From Chloroflexota bacterium (lineage in GTDB: Bacteria > Chloroflexota > UBA11872), in NCBI GenBank assembly GCA_022824865.1, contig JAJDZD010000046.1, forward strand, positions 1-64,000: 64,000 bases of DNA, written 5' to 3'. Below, in pieces: positions 42,456-51,809 of the stretch. Position 1 is the first letter of the stretch. Each line of letters starts with the position of its first letter. Below the pieces are notes generated by a model that made no database searches, was not told the DNA's origin, and was given only the letters and a program-made list of their open reading frames with translations. The position numbers were made by a program, and so were the translations under genes.

Positions 42456-43427
42456 TCAGCTCTCGCCGTCGCCCTCGTCAACGAGGCGCAGCTCAGTCGA
42501 TTCCATCAGCGAGCGCACCAGGGCATCCGAGGTAACCCCACGCAGCGAGTGCTCCGCCGAAACCAGCACGCGGTGGGCCAGGATCGACGGTGCCAACTCC
42601 TTCACGTCGTCGGGCAGCACGAAGCTGCGACCGCGAATGGCTGCCAGGGCCTGCGCGGCCCGATGCAGCGCCAGCGACCCGCGCGGACTTGCCCCCAGCG
42701 CCACTTCCGGCCGGTCGCGGGTCGCTCGCACCAGCCGCAACAGGTACTCGATCACCGTGTCGTCAACGTGCACGTCCCCGACGCCCCGCTGCAGGTCGGC
42801 CAGCGTTCGCAGGTCAGACACCTGTTTCAGATCATCGATCGGGTGCCCATGTCGCTGCCCGCCCAGCACGTTTCGCTCGTCATCGAACGTCGGATAGCCG
42901 AGCGACAGCCGCATCATGAAGCGGTCCAGTTGCGCCTCCGGCAGCGGGAACGTGCCCTCGAACTCCACCGGGTTCTGCGTCGCCAGCACGATAAACGGCG
43001 TCGGCAGTGGGCGCGACACACCGTCCACGCTCACCTGCGTTTCGCTCATCGCCTCCAGCAACGCCGATTGCGTCCGCGGCGTCGCCCTATTGATCTCGTC
43101 GGCCAGCAGCACGTTCGCAAACACCGGTCCGGCCCGGAACTCAAACTCGCCGGACTTCTGGTTGTAAACCGACACCCCCGTCACGTCGTTCGGCAGCAGA
43201 TCCGGCGTGAACTGGATGCGCCGGAACTCACCACCCAGGGAAATCGCAATCGACCTGGCCAGCATCGTCTTTCCCGTGCCCGGAACGTCGTCTAGCAACA
43301 CGTGCCCACGGCACAGCAGCGCCACCAGGATGCGCTCGATCTCCGCTTCCTTACCCAGGATGACGCGGCTCGCGGCGCCAATAACGGTTTGCCGAAACTC
43401 GGCATACCGCGCTGGATCAAACGCCAT
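42456..43427 (-). CDS. MoxR-family AAA+ ATPase (first copy)
   Basis: A 323-residue MoxR ATPase: Walker [29 protein letters not shown], Walker B VLLADEINRATPRTQSALLE, sensor [20 protein letters not shown] and the C-terminal helical part [16 protein letters not shown]. It is transcribed with DUF58, DUF4129 and rarA. MoxR proteins act as metal-insertion or complex-assembly chaperones with their DUF58 partners. Confidence 0.93.
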   Translation of the reverse strand: MAFDPARYAEFRQTVIGAASRVILGKEAEIERILVALLCRGHVLLDDVPGTGKTMLARSIAISLGGEFRRIQFTPDLLPNDVTGVSVYNQKSGEFEFRAGPVFANVLLADEINRATPRTQSALLEAMSETQVSVDGVSRPLPTPFIVLATQNPVEFEGTFPLPEAQLDRFMMRLSLGYPTFDDERNVLGGQRHGHPIDDLKQVSDLRTLADLQRGVGDVHVDDTVIEYLLRLVRATRDRPEVALGASPRGSLALHRAAQALAAIRGRSFVLPDDVKELAPSILAHRVLVSAEHSLRGVTSDALVRSLMESTELRLVDEGDGES

Positions 43428-43648
43428 CCCCGACCCTTCCTCTCACGTCAATGTCGGTGCATCCGCCTCCAGGACGGGCCCGCACGGCGCTGCCGCCTGC
43501 GGCGTACTTTGCCAGAACTATCCTGGCCGCGCCCGTGTCGTCGCGCCCGCAGTCCGAAAATCGACCCACCAAGGTCAACAGCCCGGCGCCCGGAGTCTCT
43601 CCGGGGTACGCTTTCGCCAAGCATGAGCGCCCTTCCCACGTAACCCAG

Positions 43649-43948
43649 ATGCAAGCCCGCGCCAGCGATCCCGAAGCCTTTCTCCAACCTGGCGCTATAA
43701 CCTTGCCCAAGGGCGACTGGTACGTGGAACCGCCGGTGGACGGCGACTATGACGTCAGCGCCCAAACCGACGGCGCGCGCGGCCAGTACATCAGCATGAC
43801 CTACCCCGAGGGATTCCAGGCCTGCGTCCACATCGATGACTTGGGCGTCCTGCGCTGCCAGCTCTACCGCTACAACGGCGCCTGGCCCTGCGAAGTCGAC
43901 TACGCCAACCTGCGCATCCGCTTCCGCGGCGTGATGCGTGGGGCATGA
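43649..43948 (+). CDS. Orphan ~99-residue protein, intact paralog
   Basis: A 99-residue unrecognised protein starting at ATG 43649 (MQARASDPEAFLQPGAITLP). Tyr/Asp-rich middle (GDWYVEPPVDGDYDVSAQTD) and a conserved-looking end (QLYRYNGAWPCEVDYANLRI). A close paralog lies at 44929-45217 but is broken by two frameshifts, which shows that this frame is a real protein. The frame is open upstream to 43451 but that part does not match the paralog. Confidence 0.7.
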   Translation: MQARASDPEAFLQPGAITLPKGDWYVEPPVDGDYDVSAQTDGARGQYISMTYPEGFQACVHIDDLGVLRCQLYRYNGAWPCEVDYANLRIRFRGVMRGA

Positions 43949-44308
43949 GACCGTCCGCGCCGCTGCAGCAAGCCACTGCCCGAGCGGCAGGACCCGCGCT
44001 GGCTGAGACGTACAGGCTGGCACCCTGTTCAGGCAGTTGGCGGTCTAAGAATATGGCGCGCGCCTGCACGCCGGCCTGGCGCCCCCAGGTCCACCATCCG
44101 CGGCCAGCAACCTGTCGTGCACGAAATCGACAGACCAATAAGCGCCCGCAAACGACGGACGTCAGCGCCCAGTGAAACCGTGCTGAACTTGCGTGGTTCT
44201 CAACGACGTTGCTGTGCCTGATCCCAAGGCAGTTTGCTCATCAGTTACTGTTCATGTAGCTAACAAAGCCTCTAATTACTGTTGCTCGATCTTCCTCAGC
44301 CGTCCCGT
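43949..44308. other. 360-bp gap with no recognisable feature
   Basis: Composition falls from high GC to clearly AT-richer sequence toward the marR gene end. I see no gene, repeat or terminator that I trust. Confidence 0.6.
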
Positions 44309-44848
44309 TCAATCCAGTCGTTCTCGAGGCTGGCGCTGGTCTTCTGCTAAGTTGGCAATCATCTCTTGAGTCATCCTCATATAAGAAATCCTATCCTCCT
44401 CACTAATCCCCTTCCAAATCGCACTGTTGTTCGCCTGAATGCGTTGGCTAAGTTTGGGCATCAGATCCAGACCTTCTTTCGTCAGATGCAACCTAACTCT
44501 GCGACGGTCGTTCTGCAGGCGCTGGCGACGTATCAAACCCTTGGCGTGTAAGCGGTCGACATGTCGGCTGACGGCCGGGGAGTCGACCGGAAGAACTTGC
44601 GCCAGCGCGGTGACAGTGTTCGCTTCACCGGAATAGCATCGAGAGAGGATGCCATACTGCATCGCGTTAATCCCAAAAGGCTCAAGCCTCCTCCCGACCC
44701 CTGAGACAACCGCGTTTGTCAACGTGAGAATCCAGTACCCCAGGTTATCGGGATCTTCTGACGCCTTTGAACTTATGCCACCGAGATCTCCTGAATCTGT
44801 ATCTTCAACTGTCACTCGATAGACAACCCTGCATGCGCTGCACGCCAT
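44309..44848 (-). CDS. MarR-family transcriptional regulator
   Basis: A 179-residue winged-helix regulator. The DNA-binding part is ANTVTALAQVLPVDSPAVSR, HVDRLHAKGLIRRQRLQNDRRRVRLHL (recognition helix, then wing). N- and C-terminal helices for dimerisation flank it (NLGYWILTLTNAVVSGVGRR; SYMRMTQEMIANL). The first ~35 residues are unusual, so the true start may lie after 44848. The gene is AT-richer than its neighbours and sits between two paralogs of an orphan gene, suggesting it came in by transfer. Confidence 0.85.
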   Translation of the reverse strand: MACSACRVVYRVTVEDTDSGDLGGISSKASEDPDNLGYWILTLTNAVVSGVGRRLEPFGINAMQYGILSRCYSGEANTVTALAQVLPVDSPAVSRHVDRLHAKGLIRRQRLQNDRRRVRLHLTKEGLDLMPKLSQRIQANNSAIWKGISEEDRISYMRMTQEMIANLAEDQRQPRERLD

Positions 44849-44928
44849 GCTAACGCTTGTCTTCTCTCACACGCCACGGTACCCCCGAGGAATCGAAGGT
44901 CCGGCCGCTCAAGACTAGGGCACCGAGC

Positions 44929-45217
44929 ATGGACGCCAACAACTCCGAAGCCGTTCTCCAACCTGGCGCCGTCAAGCCGGCTGAAGGCGGCTGGCGCATG
45001 GAACCGCCGGTGGCCGGCGACTACGATGTCTACGTACCGTCTGACCGTGCGCGGATCACCACCTCGGCTCGGCCCAAGCGAAAGTCTGCATAGCCTGCGT
45101 GCATATCGACGACCCTGGCGTCCGTCGCCAGTTCGACTGCGACACCGCGCCTGGCTGTTTGAGCTTGACTGCGCGAATCTCCGCGCCGGACTGCGCGGCG
45201 TGACGGGACCCATGTGA
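44929..45217 (+). pseudogene. Frameshifted paralog of the 99-residue orphan protein
   Basis: Starts ATG 44929 with EAVLQPGAVKPAEGGWRMEP and GDYDVYVPSDRAR, matching the intact paralog at 43649. The frame then ends at TAG 45093. The expected ACVHIDDPGV continues in the next frame (about 45095-45125), and WLFELDCANLRAGLRG in the third frame to TGA 45217. Two frameshifts are thus needed to restore the protein. It overlaps the start of nadC by 4 bp (GTGA). Confidence 0.75.
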
Positions 45218-46068
45218 ACTCCCCTGCGCCGCCCCAGCGAGCCATCGCCGCCGCGGTAACGATTGCCTTGGCCGAAGACTTGGGATCTGGTGACCTGACC
45301 AGCCAGTCCGTGGTTCCTGAGCAGTCGCGCTTCCAGGCTGCCCTCACCGCGCGAGAACCTCTCACCCTGGCCGGCCTGCCCGTCGTGCATGAGGTCTATC
45401 GCCAGCTCGGCGACCCCGAAGCCCTCGACGATGCGGCGTGCGAAGGCGCCCAGCTTCAGCTCGGCGACGTCGCGGGATTCATCGAGACAAATGCCCGCCT
45501 CGCACTCACCGGCGAACGCACCGCCCTCAACTTCCTCCAGCGCCTCAGCGGCATCGCCACGCTCACCCGCACTTTCGTCGACGAGATTGAGGGAACCGGC
45601 GCCTGCATCCTGGACACTCGCAAAACCGTCCCCGGCCTCCGGGCGTTGGACAAGTACGCCGTCGCCCTGGGCGGTGGCGTCAACCACCGCTTCGGCCTCT
45701 TCGACGCGGTCCTGATCAAGGACAACCACATCGCCGCGGCCGGCGGTGTGGCCGCCGCCCTCCGCGCCGCATACGCGGCCAACCTGGACGGCGTCCGTGT
45801 TCAGATCGAGGTGGACACGCTCGACCAACTCGACGAAGCCCTGGCCGCCGGCGCGGAGTTCATCCTGCTGGACAACATGACGCCGGCCCAGGTTCAGACA
45901 GCCGTGGATCGATCGGCCGGCAGCGTCCGCCTGGAGGTCAGCGGCCTTGTCAACCTGGGCAACGTGCGCGCTTACGCCGAAACTGGAGTCGACGACATCT
46001 CGGTCGGCTCGCTCACCCACTCCGCCCGAGCCGTCGACATCGGACTGGACGCTACCGAACTGTCCTAG
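45214..46068 (+). CDS. nadC: Nicotinate-nucleotide pyrophosphorylase (carboxylating)
   Basis: A 284-residue enzyme of NAD synthesis: quinolinate plus PRPP gives nicotinate mononucleotide, CO2 and PPi. Full QPRTase motifs: LAEDLGSGDLTSQSV, RTALNFLQRLSGIAT, ILDTRKTVPGLRALDKYAV, GGGVNHRFGLFDAVLIKDNH, and VEVSGLVNLGNV-like SVRLEVSGLVNLGNVRAYA. GTG 45214 overlaps the stop of the upstream broken gene. No nadA or nadB adjacent. Confidence 0.95.
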   Translation: MNSPAPPQRAIAAAVTIALAEDLGSGDLTSQSVVPEQSRFQAALTAREPLTLAGLPVVHEVYRQLGDPEALDDAACEGAQLQLGDVAGFIETNARLALTGERTALNFLQRLSGIATLTRTFVDEIEGTGACILDTRKTVPGLRALDKYAVALGGGVNHRFGLFDAVLIKDNHIAAAGGVAAALRAAYAANLDGVRVQIEVDTLDQLDEALAAGAEFILLDNMTPAQVQTAVDRSAGSVRLEVSGLVNLGNVRAYAETGVDDISVGSLTHSARAVDIGLDATELS

Positions 46069-46101
46069 CCGTCATTCAGTCGGCGGACGAGCCCCCCGGA
46101 C

Positions 46102-46713
46102 TCACCCCGCGAACAGCGGCGCCGTCCGCGGCCACGAGCGCTCGTGTTCCAGCAGCCGTCGCTTCACGTCCAGCCCCCGCGAGTAGCCTCCCAGCCCGCG
46201 AGCGGCCACTACCCGATGGCAGGGAATGAACACCAGCAGTTCGTTCGCCCCGATCGCCGTGCCCACCGCCCTCGTCGCTCGCGGCTGCTCCAGCGAACTG
46301 GCAACCCAGCTATAGCTCTGCACCTCGCCAAACGGAATCCCGCGCAGCACGTCCCAGGTTCGTTGCTGAAACTCCGTGCCCGCGCGTCGGTCCAGCGGAA
46401 TCGCCAGGCGCTGCCGTCCCGTCACCAGGTATTCCCACAGCTGCTCCAGCCCATTGCCCGCAATCTGGTGCGCGCTCCAGCCCGAGGCGGCGACCGAGGA
46501 CTCCGCCAGCCGCCGCGCATGCAGGCGTTGGGCGCCCCTCGACCGGTTGCGCGCCGCCGTCGACGCCGCGCGCAGCGCATCCACGCAGGCCGCTTCTGAC
46601 GTGTGCGCCAGCGTGGCGCTTACCAGGCCAACCTCGGTCGCGGCCACCCCGCACCAGTCCCACGGTTCAATGCGGCGGGCGACCAGGGCAATCTCCTGGA
46701 TTTCGCCCGCCAT
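46102..46713 (-). CDS. ogt: Methylated-DNA-protein cysteine methyltransferase
   Basis: A 203-residue DNA repair protein that takes the methyl group from O6-methylguanine onto its own Cys. FIPCHRVVAARGLGGYSRG carries the acceptor Cys in PCHRV. FQQRTWDVLRGIPFGEVQSY and ATRAVGTAIGANE are the usual HTH and Arg-finger parts. It starts four bases after the stop of the second moxR gene. Confidence 0.93.
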   Translation of the reverse strand: MAGEIQEIALVARRIEPWDWCGVAATEVGLVSATLAHTSEAACVDALRAASTAARNRSRGAQRLHARRLAESSVAASGWSAHQIAGNGLEQLWEYLVTGRQRLAIPLDRRAGTEFQQRTWDVLRGIPFGEVQSYSWVASSLEQPRATRAVGTAIGANELLVFIPCHRVVAARGLGGYSRGLDVKRRLLEHERSWPRTAPLFAG

Positions 46714-46716
46714 CGG

Positions 46717-47664
46717 TCAGGCGGCGGACGCGCCCGGCACTGGAACGAAGTCGAGAATGCCCGCCACGATGGCGCGCGTGTCCACGCTGCGAATGCGCGC
46801 GGCCGGACTCACGATCACCCGGTGCGACAGCACTGACTCCGCCAGCCGCTTCACGTCGTCCGGAACCACGTAGTCACGCCCGCCCACCGCCGCCATCGCC
46901 TGGCCCGCGCGAAACAGGCCCAGGCTGCCGCGCGGACTGGCGCCCAGGTACACATCGTTGTGCTCGCGCGTCGCGCGGCTGATGTCCACGATGTAATTCG
47001 ACACCAGCGGATCCACGTACACGTCCTTCACCGCTTCCTGCGCGGCAAACACCTCTTCCAGCGTCACAACCTGCTGGATGTCGTCGATCGGCCGCTCGCG
47101 CTGCTGCGTGGCCAGCACCTGCAACTCATCCCCCCGATCGGGATAGCCCAGGTTGACCCGCATCAGAAAACGGTCCAGTTGCGCCTCCGGCAGCGGAAAC
47201 GTGCCTTCGTACTCAATCGGATTCTGCGTGGCCAGCACCAGGAATGGCTCCGGCAACGTGTAGGTCGTCCCATCCACCGTGATCTGGCGCTCTTCCATCG
47301 CCTCCAGGAGCGCCGACTGCGTCTTGGGCGTGGCTCGATTCACCTCGTCCGCCAGCACGATCTGGGCCATCACGGGACCTTCACGGAACTCGAACTCCCG
47401 CGTCTTCTGGTTGAAAATCGTCACGCCGGTGACGTCGCTGGGCAGCAGGTCCGGCGTGAACTGCACCCGCTTGAAGCTCAGTCCAACGGAGCGCGAGATG
47501 GCCTTGGCCAGCGTGGTCTTGCCCACGCCCGGCACGTCCTCAATCAGGATATGCCCGTCCGAGAGCATCGCCACCACCACGAGCTCAATGGCATCGCGCT
47601 TGCCCACGATAACGGTGGCCACGTTGTCGATGATCCGGTTCGCGACCGTGCGAATGTCTTGCAT
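46717..47664 (-). CDS. MoxR-family AAA+ ATPase (second copy)
   Basis: A 315-residue MoxR ATPase: Walker [31 protein letters not shown], Walker [21 protein letters not shown], sensor [20 protein letters not shown] and C-terminal [16 protein letters not shown]. About half identical to the copy at 42456-43427. It is followed by ogt rather than DUF58, so its partner is unclear. Confidence 0.93.
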   Translation of the reverse strand: MQDIRTVANRIIDNVATVIVGKRDAIELVVVAMLSDGHILIEDVPGVGKTTLAKAISRSVGLSFKRVQFTPDLLPSDVTGVTIFNQKTREFEFREGPVMAQIVLADEVNRATPKTQSALLEAMEERQITVDGTTYTLPEPFLVLATQNPIEYEGTFPLPEAQLDRFLMRVNLGYPDRGDELQVLATQQRERPIDDIQQVVTLEEVFAAQEAVKDVYVDPLVSNYIVDISRATREHNDVYLGASPRGSLGLFRAGQAMAAVGGRDYVVPDDVKRLAESVLSHRVIVSPAARIRSVDTRAIVAGILDFVPVPGASAA

Positions 47665-47821
47665 GCGGGTTCTCAGCCGAGGCCGCTGGCCCCGGGAGCG
47701 GCAGTCCGGGAAGGTGCGGCAATATAGCCGACCAACGCCGAACGGCTCTCCAGTCGCAACGGCGAATTGACGCCCCGCGCCGGCCCCGTCACATTAGTGG
47801 CGCCGCCCGTGGCGGCGTCCG

Positions 47822-47895
47822 GCGGGGATAGTTGAGTGGTACAACATGGGCTTCCCAAGCCTAAAACGCGGGTTCGATTCCCGTTCCCCGCTCCA
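47822..47895 (+). tRNA. tRNA-Gly(CCC)
   Basis: 74 nt fold to a full cloverleaf: acceptor GCGGGGA/TCCCCGC, D stem GTTG/CAAC, anticodon stem TGGGC/GCCTA (with one G-T pair) and loop TTCCCAA (anticodon CCC), T stem GCGGG/CCCGT with loop TTCGATT, and encoded CCA. Confidence 0.97.
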
Positions 47896-47960
47896 ATGTC
47901 TCAGCGGCTACAACGAAGAATCCGGCCCTCTTAGCCGCGAGCAGCGACAGCCCCCGGCGC

Positions 47961-50384
47961 CTACGCCTCGTCCTGAATTGTCGGCAACACAAACTGCCGA
48001 ACCGAATCCCTGCCCAGCACGATCAGCTTCCCGTCGATCTCGCTCACCCAGATCGACCGGATGTCCGCAAAGAAATCGTCCGACCCGGCGTATTTGAACT
48101 GCCGCACGAACTCGCCAGCGGTTTCCTCTCGCTTGTCGATCTCCACAATCCGTTTGTTGGCCGAATCCACCAGGTAGAGGCTGTCCGTATCGACCTCGGT
48201 GAAGATGCGCGTAGCCTTCAGCGAGTCTCCATCCAGGCCGCTGATCTCAAACGCCTCGCGCTGTCCGCCCCGCAGCCGCAACACCGACGCGTCGGACAGC
48301 AGCACGAAAATGTCGCCGTCAATCGCCATGTCAATGGCGCGGCTCAGGTCAATTTCGGCGGTCGCCAAAACGTAGGAGCTTGGCGCGACTTCATACCCAC
48401 CAGCCGTCGCCTGGTACTTGTGGATCGCATTGGCGCCTGGGTCCAGGACGTAGAAATTGTTGTTGAAGTTGTCGAACGCCACCGGCGTCCGCCACGTTTC
48501 GGTTCCCGTGATCCGCAGCAGCCGCGGATTCTGGTCCGGTTGCAGGCTCACCAGGTTGTAGCGGCTGTCCAGCACCAGCACGCTCAGGGCTCGGTTCACC
48601 ACCGCAATCGGATCCTGGACCGTGATACTGCTCACCACGTCGCCCTTGCGCAGCACCGTGGCGCCTTGTCTGGCCGTCTCGAAGGACACCACCCGACCTG
48701 TGGTGGCGTCGATCACGTACTTGGCGTCCACGCGCACGTCCATCTGTTCCGCCGCGCTGCCCACGCCCGCGCTGTCAAAGTCGCCGATGGTGGCGCTGGT
48801 CACCACCGTTCGGACCCGGTTGAGTCGATCCTCTTCGCGGCCGATCTGGCTGAGCAGTCGGTTGATATCGGGCGCCAGCGTGCGCTCCACGTCCGCCGTC
48901 AGCGCCTGATTCGCCAGGTCCTTGGCGTCGCGAAGGACCAGCAGCGTAGCCGCGCGATTCTCGTCGGGGTCCCGGTCCAGCGCTTCGCGGTAGCGGGTTT
49001 CGGCGTCCGCAAACAGCGTGGCGGCTAGCTCAGCCCCCACCGCCGGCGACTGCGTGGCTTCAACGGCACTGCCTACCTGACCCGCCTCCGCGTCCCCGGC
49101 CGAGCCGGCGTCCAGCGAACCCGGTGCCGACTCGCTGTTGCGCAGAAACAACACGGCGCCCATGACCACCAGCAGTACCAGCGAGACCCCGAAGAGCAGC
49201 GTGCCCGGGCCTGGCAGCGATCGCCGCGGCCGGTATCGAAACGCGTCCTGGCCGCCCCGCAGCGGCTCGCCAACGGCGCTGAGAGTTGGCGTCGCCTGTG
49301 GCGGCGTCGACCTTGAACGCTCGGCGCCGCCGGGCCCGGCCTCTCGCAGCGAGCGAAGACTTGCCCAATCGTCCTCCATCGCGCCCGCCTCGCTCGCCGG
49401 AGCCGGGGCCGACGTCGGCGCGGGTGGCGGCATCGTCGGTTGCACCGGGTCCGGCCGACCCGTCACCAAGCGCACCAGGCCGCGCACCGCCACCACCGGC
49501 AGCACCAGGATCATCAACAGCACCGTCAGCGGCAGCCCGACGATTCGCTGAACCGGCGACCGCTGTGGCGGGATGCCCCCCACACGGTCCCGCAGAGCGG
49601 GGGCGTCGTCCCAGGCAGACTCGGGCGCCGCCGGAGTCTGCACGCGGCTGGCCTGGCCGTTGGTGGGCATCGCGCCCGCCGGGCCGGCTGACATCCAGGC
49701 GCCATCGCCTACCGGCCCCGCCACAGGCGCCGGCGTCTCCGCGCCAACGCCCAGCACCGTCACGCCGCATGTCGCCCCGCCCCGCTGGGCCATTACCGAA
49801 CACAAGTCATGGGCCGCCCGTTGCGCGCTCCGGCCTTGCAGCAACCCTTGAATCTCGCGTTCCGTCAGCGCTTGGCGGAACTCTGTTGACGCCAGCACCA
49901 CCACGTCGTCTGGGTCCAACTCCACCCGGAAGATCTCCACATCCTGATCGGGAACCGGATCACGCAAGCTCGTGGGCTGGGGCTCCGCCGGCAGCGCATT
50001 CAGAAAGCCGTCACGCAGCACAAACACCTGGCTCGGCAGCAACTGGGCCAGATAGAGCTGATCGCCCGCGTGCACCGCTCCGGTCGCTCCCAGCGTCTCG
50101 CCCGGACTGGCAAGGTCCATGTCGATCAAGACGCTCTGGGCCGCTTGGCGCATGCTCTGCACCAGCGCGCTGGCAATCCCCTCGGATTCGTCCGAGTAGT
50201 AACTCGAGGCCACGGCTTGGCTGAACGAGGCCGCCTGCTGCTCGCTCCCGCCCTGGACCAGGAGATACAGGTCGCCGAGTCCGGGACGATCCGCCGGCTC
50301 GCGCTGCGCGTGGGTCCGGGGGCTGTCCTGCCGCGTGATACCGCCGCTGAGGGCGGCCGACCCTACGTCAACAGCGAGCGCCAT
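47961..50384 (-). CDS. PP2C-like pseudophosphatase / membrane / beta-propeller protein
   Basis: An 807-residue protein. Residues ~1-200 resemble a PPM (PP2C) phosphatase domain (LYLLVQGGSEQQAASFSQAV, GDQLYLAQLLPSQVFVLRDG), but the metal-binding D-G pair is Q-G-G and other Asp are missing, so it is probably inactive. Pro-rich linkers and two membrane segments follow (VLLMILVLPVVAVRGLV near 275; LLFGVSLVLLVVMGAVLF near 400). An outer helical part and a C-terminal beta-propeller-like region (ANKRIVEIDKREETAGEFVR) end it. Such proteins often accompany MoxR and DUF58 modules. Confidence 0.75.
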   Translation of the reverse strand: MALAVDVGSAALSGGITRQDSPRTHAQREPADRPGLGDLYLLVQGGSEQQAASFSQAVASSYYSDESEGIASALVQSMRQAAQSVLIDMDLASPGETLGATGAVHAGDQLYLAQLLPSQVFVLRDGFLNALPAEPQPTSLRDPVPDQDVEIFRVELDPDDVVVLASTEFRQALTEREIQGLLQGRSAQRAAHDLCSVMAQRGGATCGVTVLGVGAETPAPVAGPVGDGAWMSAGPAGAMPTNGQASRVQTPAAPESAWDDAPALRDRVGGIPPQRSPVQRIVGLPLTVLLMILVLPVVAVRGLVRLVTGRPDPVQPTMPPPAPTSAPAPASEAGAMEDDWASLRSLREAGPGGAERSRSTPPQATPTLSAVGEPLRGGQDAFRYRPRRSLPGPGTLLFGVSLVLLVVMGAVLFLRNSESAPGSLDAGSAGDAEAGQVGSAVEATQSPAVGAELAATLFADAETRYREALDRDPDENRAATLLVLRDAKDLANQALTADVERTLAPDINRLLSQIGREEDRLNRVRTVVTSATIGDFDSAGVGSAAEQMDVRVDAKYVIDATTGRVVSFETARQGATVLRKGDVVSSITVQDPIAVVNRALSVLVLDSRYNLVSLQPDQNPRLLRITGTETWRTPVAFDNFNNNFYVLDPGANAIHKYQATAGGYEVAPSSYVLATAEIDLSRAIDMAIDGDIFVLLSDASVLRLRGGQREAFEISGLDGDSLKATRIFTEVDTDSLYLVDSANKRIVEIDKREETAGEFVRQFKYAGSDDFFADIRSIWVSEIDGKLIVLGRDSVRQFVLPTIQDEA

Positions 50385-50453
50385 AGGTTCCGGTGAGCGG
50401 TCGTCTCAAGTGGGGGCGGGGCTTAGCCTGGCGAACTAATGGATCGAAATACA

Positions 50454-50482
50454 TTGTCGCGCGCATACCCCTATGCTAGCGT
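50454..50482 (+). promoter_or_regulatory. Candidate infC promoter
   Basis: TTGTCG (50454-50459), 17-bp spacer, TAGCGT (50477-50482) with TG one base before the -10 (extended type). It lies 40 bp before the infC start. The -10 is weak. Confidence 0.35.
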
Positions 50483-50521
50483 GAATCACTTGGCCGGCTC
50501 GTTGCCGACCTGTTCCGGGAG

Positions 50522-51085
50522 TTGCCCCTGCGTTCACCATCACCTCGCGCTGACCAGCGGCCGCATCAGCGCGGCCCGCGAATCAATGAAAACATTCGTA
50601 TTCGCCACGTCCGTTTGATCGACGAAGACGGCGAACAGATCGGAATCACCCCCACCCCCATAGCGCTGGAGATGGCGCGCGAGCGCGGCCTTGATCTGGT
50701 TGAGATCGCCCCGAACTCACAGCCTCCGGTCGCCAAAATTCTCGACTTCGGCAAGTTCCGCTACGAGCAGAATCGGCGGAAGGCCGAAAACAAGCGGCGC
50801 CAGAAAGCCGGCACCGTCAAGGAAGTCCGCTTCGGACCCCGCACCGGCGATCACGACATCCAGTTCAAGATCAAGCGGCTCGAAAAATTCCTGCGCGACG
50901 GCAACAAGGTCAAAGCCTGGGTGCGAATGCGCGGACGCGAACTGGCCCATCCTGAAGTCGCCCTGCGCGTCCTGGAGCGTGTCAAGACCAGCCTGGAACC
51001 CTACGGCGTGATCGAACGCGACATCACCCGCGAGCAGGATGGCCGCGTCTTGAGCATCATCATGGCCCCGCAAGGCAAGAATTAG
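50522..51085 (+). CDS. infC: Translation initiation factor IF-3
   Basis: Binds the 30S subunit and proofreads start codons. About 187 residues: N-domain RINENIRIRHVRLIDEDGEQ, linker RRKAENKRRQKAGTVKEVRF, C-domain GDHDIQFKIKRLEKFLRDGN and LSIIMAPQGKN. No ATG is available at the N-terminus. TTG 50522 is the first usable start, but ATC/ATT codons just ahead of NENIR are also possible, since infC often uses rare starts for autocontrol. Not followed by rpmI-rplT here. Confidence 0.93.
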   Translation: MPLRSPSPRADQRPHQRGPRINENIRIRHVRLIDEDGEQIGITPTPIALEMARERGLDLVEIAPNSQPPVAKILDFGKFRYEQNRRKAENKRRQKAGTVKEVRFGPRTGDHDIQFKIKRLEKFLRDGNKVKAWVRMRGRELAHPEVALRVLERVKTSLEPYGVIERDITREQDGRVLSIIMAPQGKN

Positions 51086-51113
51086 CGGCGGAATCCCGCG
51101 GCCTGGAGTCGGT

Positions 51114-51740
51114 ATGTCCGCGACGGTGCGGTGGCACCCGGAGGAACAGCGCAATCCTGACGGCAGCGTCCGCCGCGTTCAGGCGGCCTGGTTGGTCGCG
51201 GAGCCAACCGAGGCCGAGCCTCGGCGGCGCTACCTCGCCTACCTCGGCAACACGCCGCACGTCACCCAGCAGGTCCGGGAGGAATGCCAGGTTCTGTATC
51301 CTGAGATCCAGATTGACTGGACCGCCGTGGCGCGGGCCCTGGAACACCCCCCGCCCATCGAAGGACTGGACCTTGAGACGCTGGCGCAGCGCTGGGCGCA
51401 AATGGCCGCCAACCAGGGGCTCGACCCCATGGAGGTCGAAGTCCGCATCGGAGGCGGTTGGAAGCGCCCCCTCTCCAACCTGGCGCGCCTCCTCTCGGAT
51501 TCCGCGGCGGTCGGCCGCATGGAACGCACGTCCGGCTCCATCCTGGCCTACATGCTCGAGTTTCACGCCGACTACGCCTACGCCCTCGCCAAGTTGGGCC
51601 TCCTCATGACCGGCCAGCACACCGAGCTCGAGCAGCTCGAAGCTGAAGAGGCCTCCGCCCTCCAGGGCGCCCCGCGCGCCCGGCAGGTCGAGTTCTGGCG
51701 AGACCGGGCCGAACGGATCGCAAACTCGCTGAATACCTAG
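51114..51740 (+). CDS. Conserved-looking hypothetical between infC and aspS
   Basis: A 208-residue protein of unknown family. The N-terminus looks like a small beta domain (ATVRWHPEEQRNPDGSVRRV, RRRYLAYLGNTPHVT); the rest is helical (LETLAQRWAQMAANQGLDPM, AYMLEFHADYAYALAKLGLL). No signal peptide or membrane helix. It is 28 bp after infC and 69 bp before aspS on the same strand, suggesting a translation-linked operon. Confidence 0.65.
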   Translation: MSATVRWHPEEQRNPDGSVRRVQAAWLVAEPTEAEPRRRYLAYLGNTPHVTQQVREECQVLYPEIQIDWTAVARALEHPPPIEGLDLETLAQRWAQMAANQGLDPMEVEVRIGGGWKRPLSNLARLLSDSAAVGRMERTSGSILAYMLEFHADYAYALAKLGLLMTGQHTELEQLEAEEASALQGAPRARQVEFWRDRAERIANSLNT

Positions 51741-51809
51741 CCGCACCCCCGCGGCCGCATCTCCCAGTCATTGCCACCGCCACTCTCGTTCGTCAATTCG
51801 GAGGTCCCT

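Noticed and set aside
44155-44175. Third copy of the orphan protein gene (GACGTCAGCGCCCA match to 43751)
   Set aside because: Only about 14 bases match; too short to claim a remnant.
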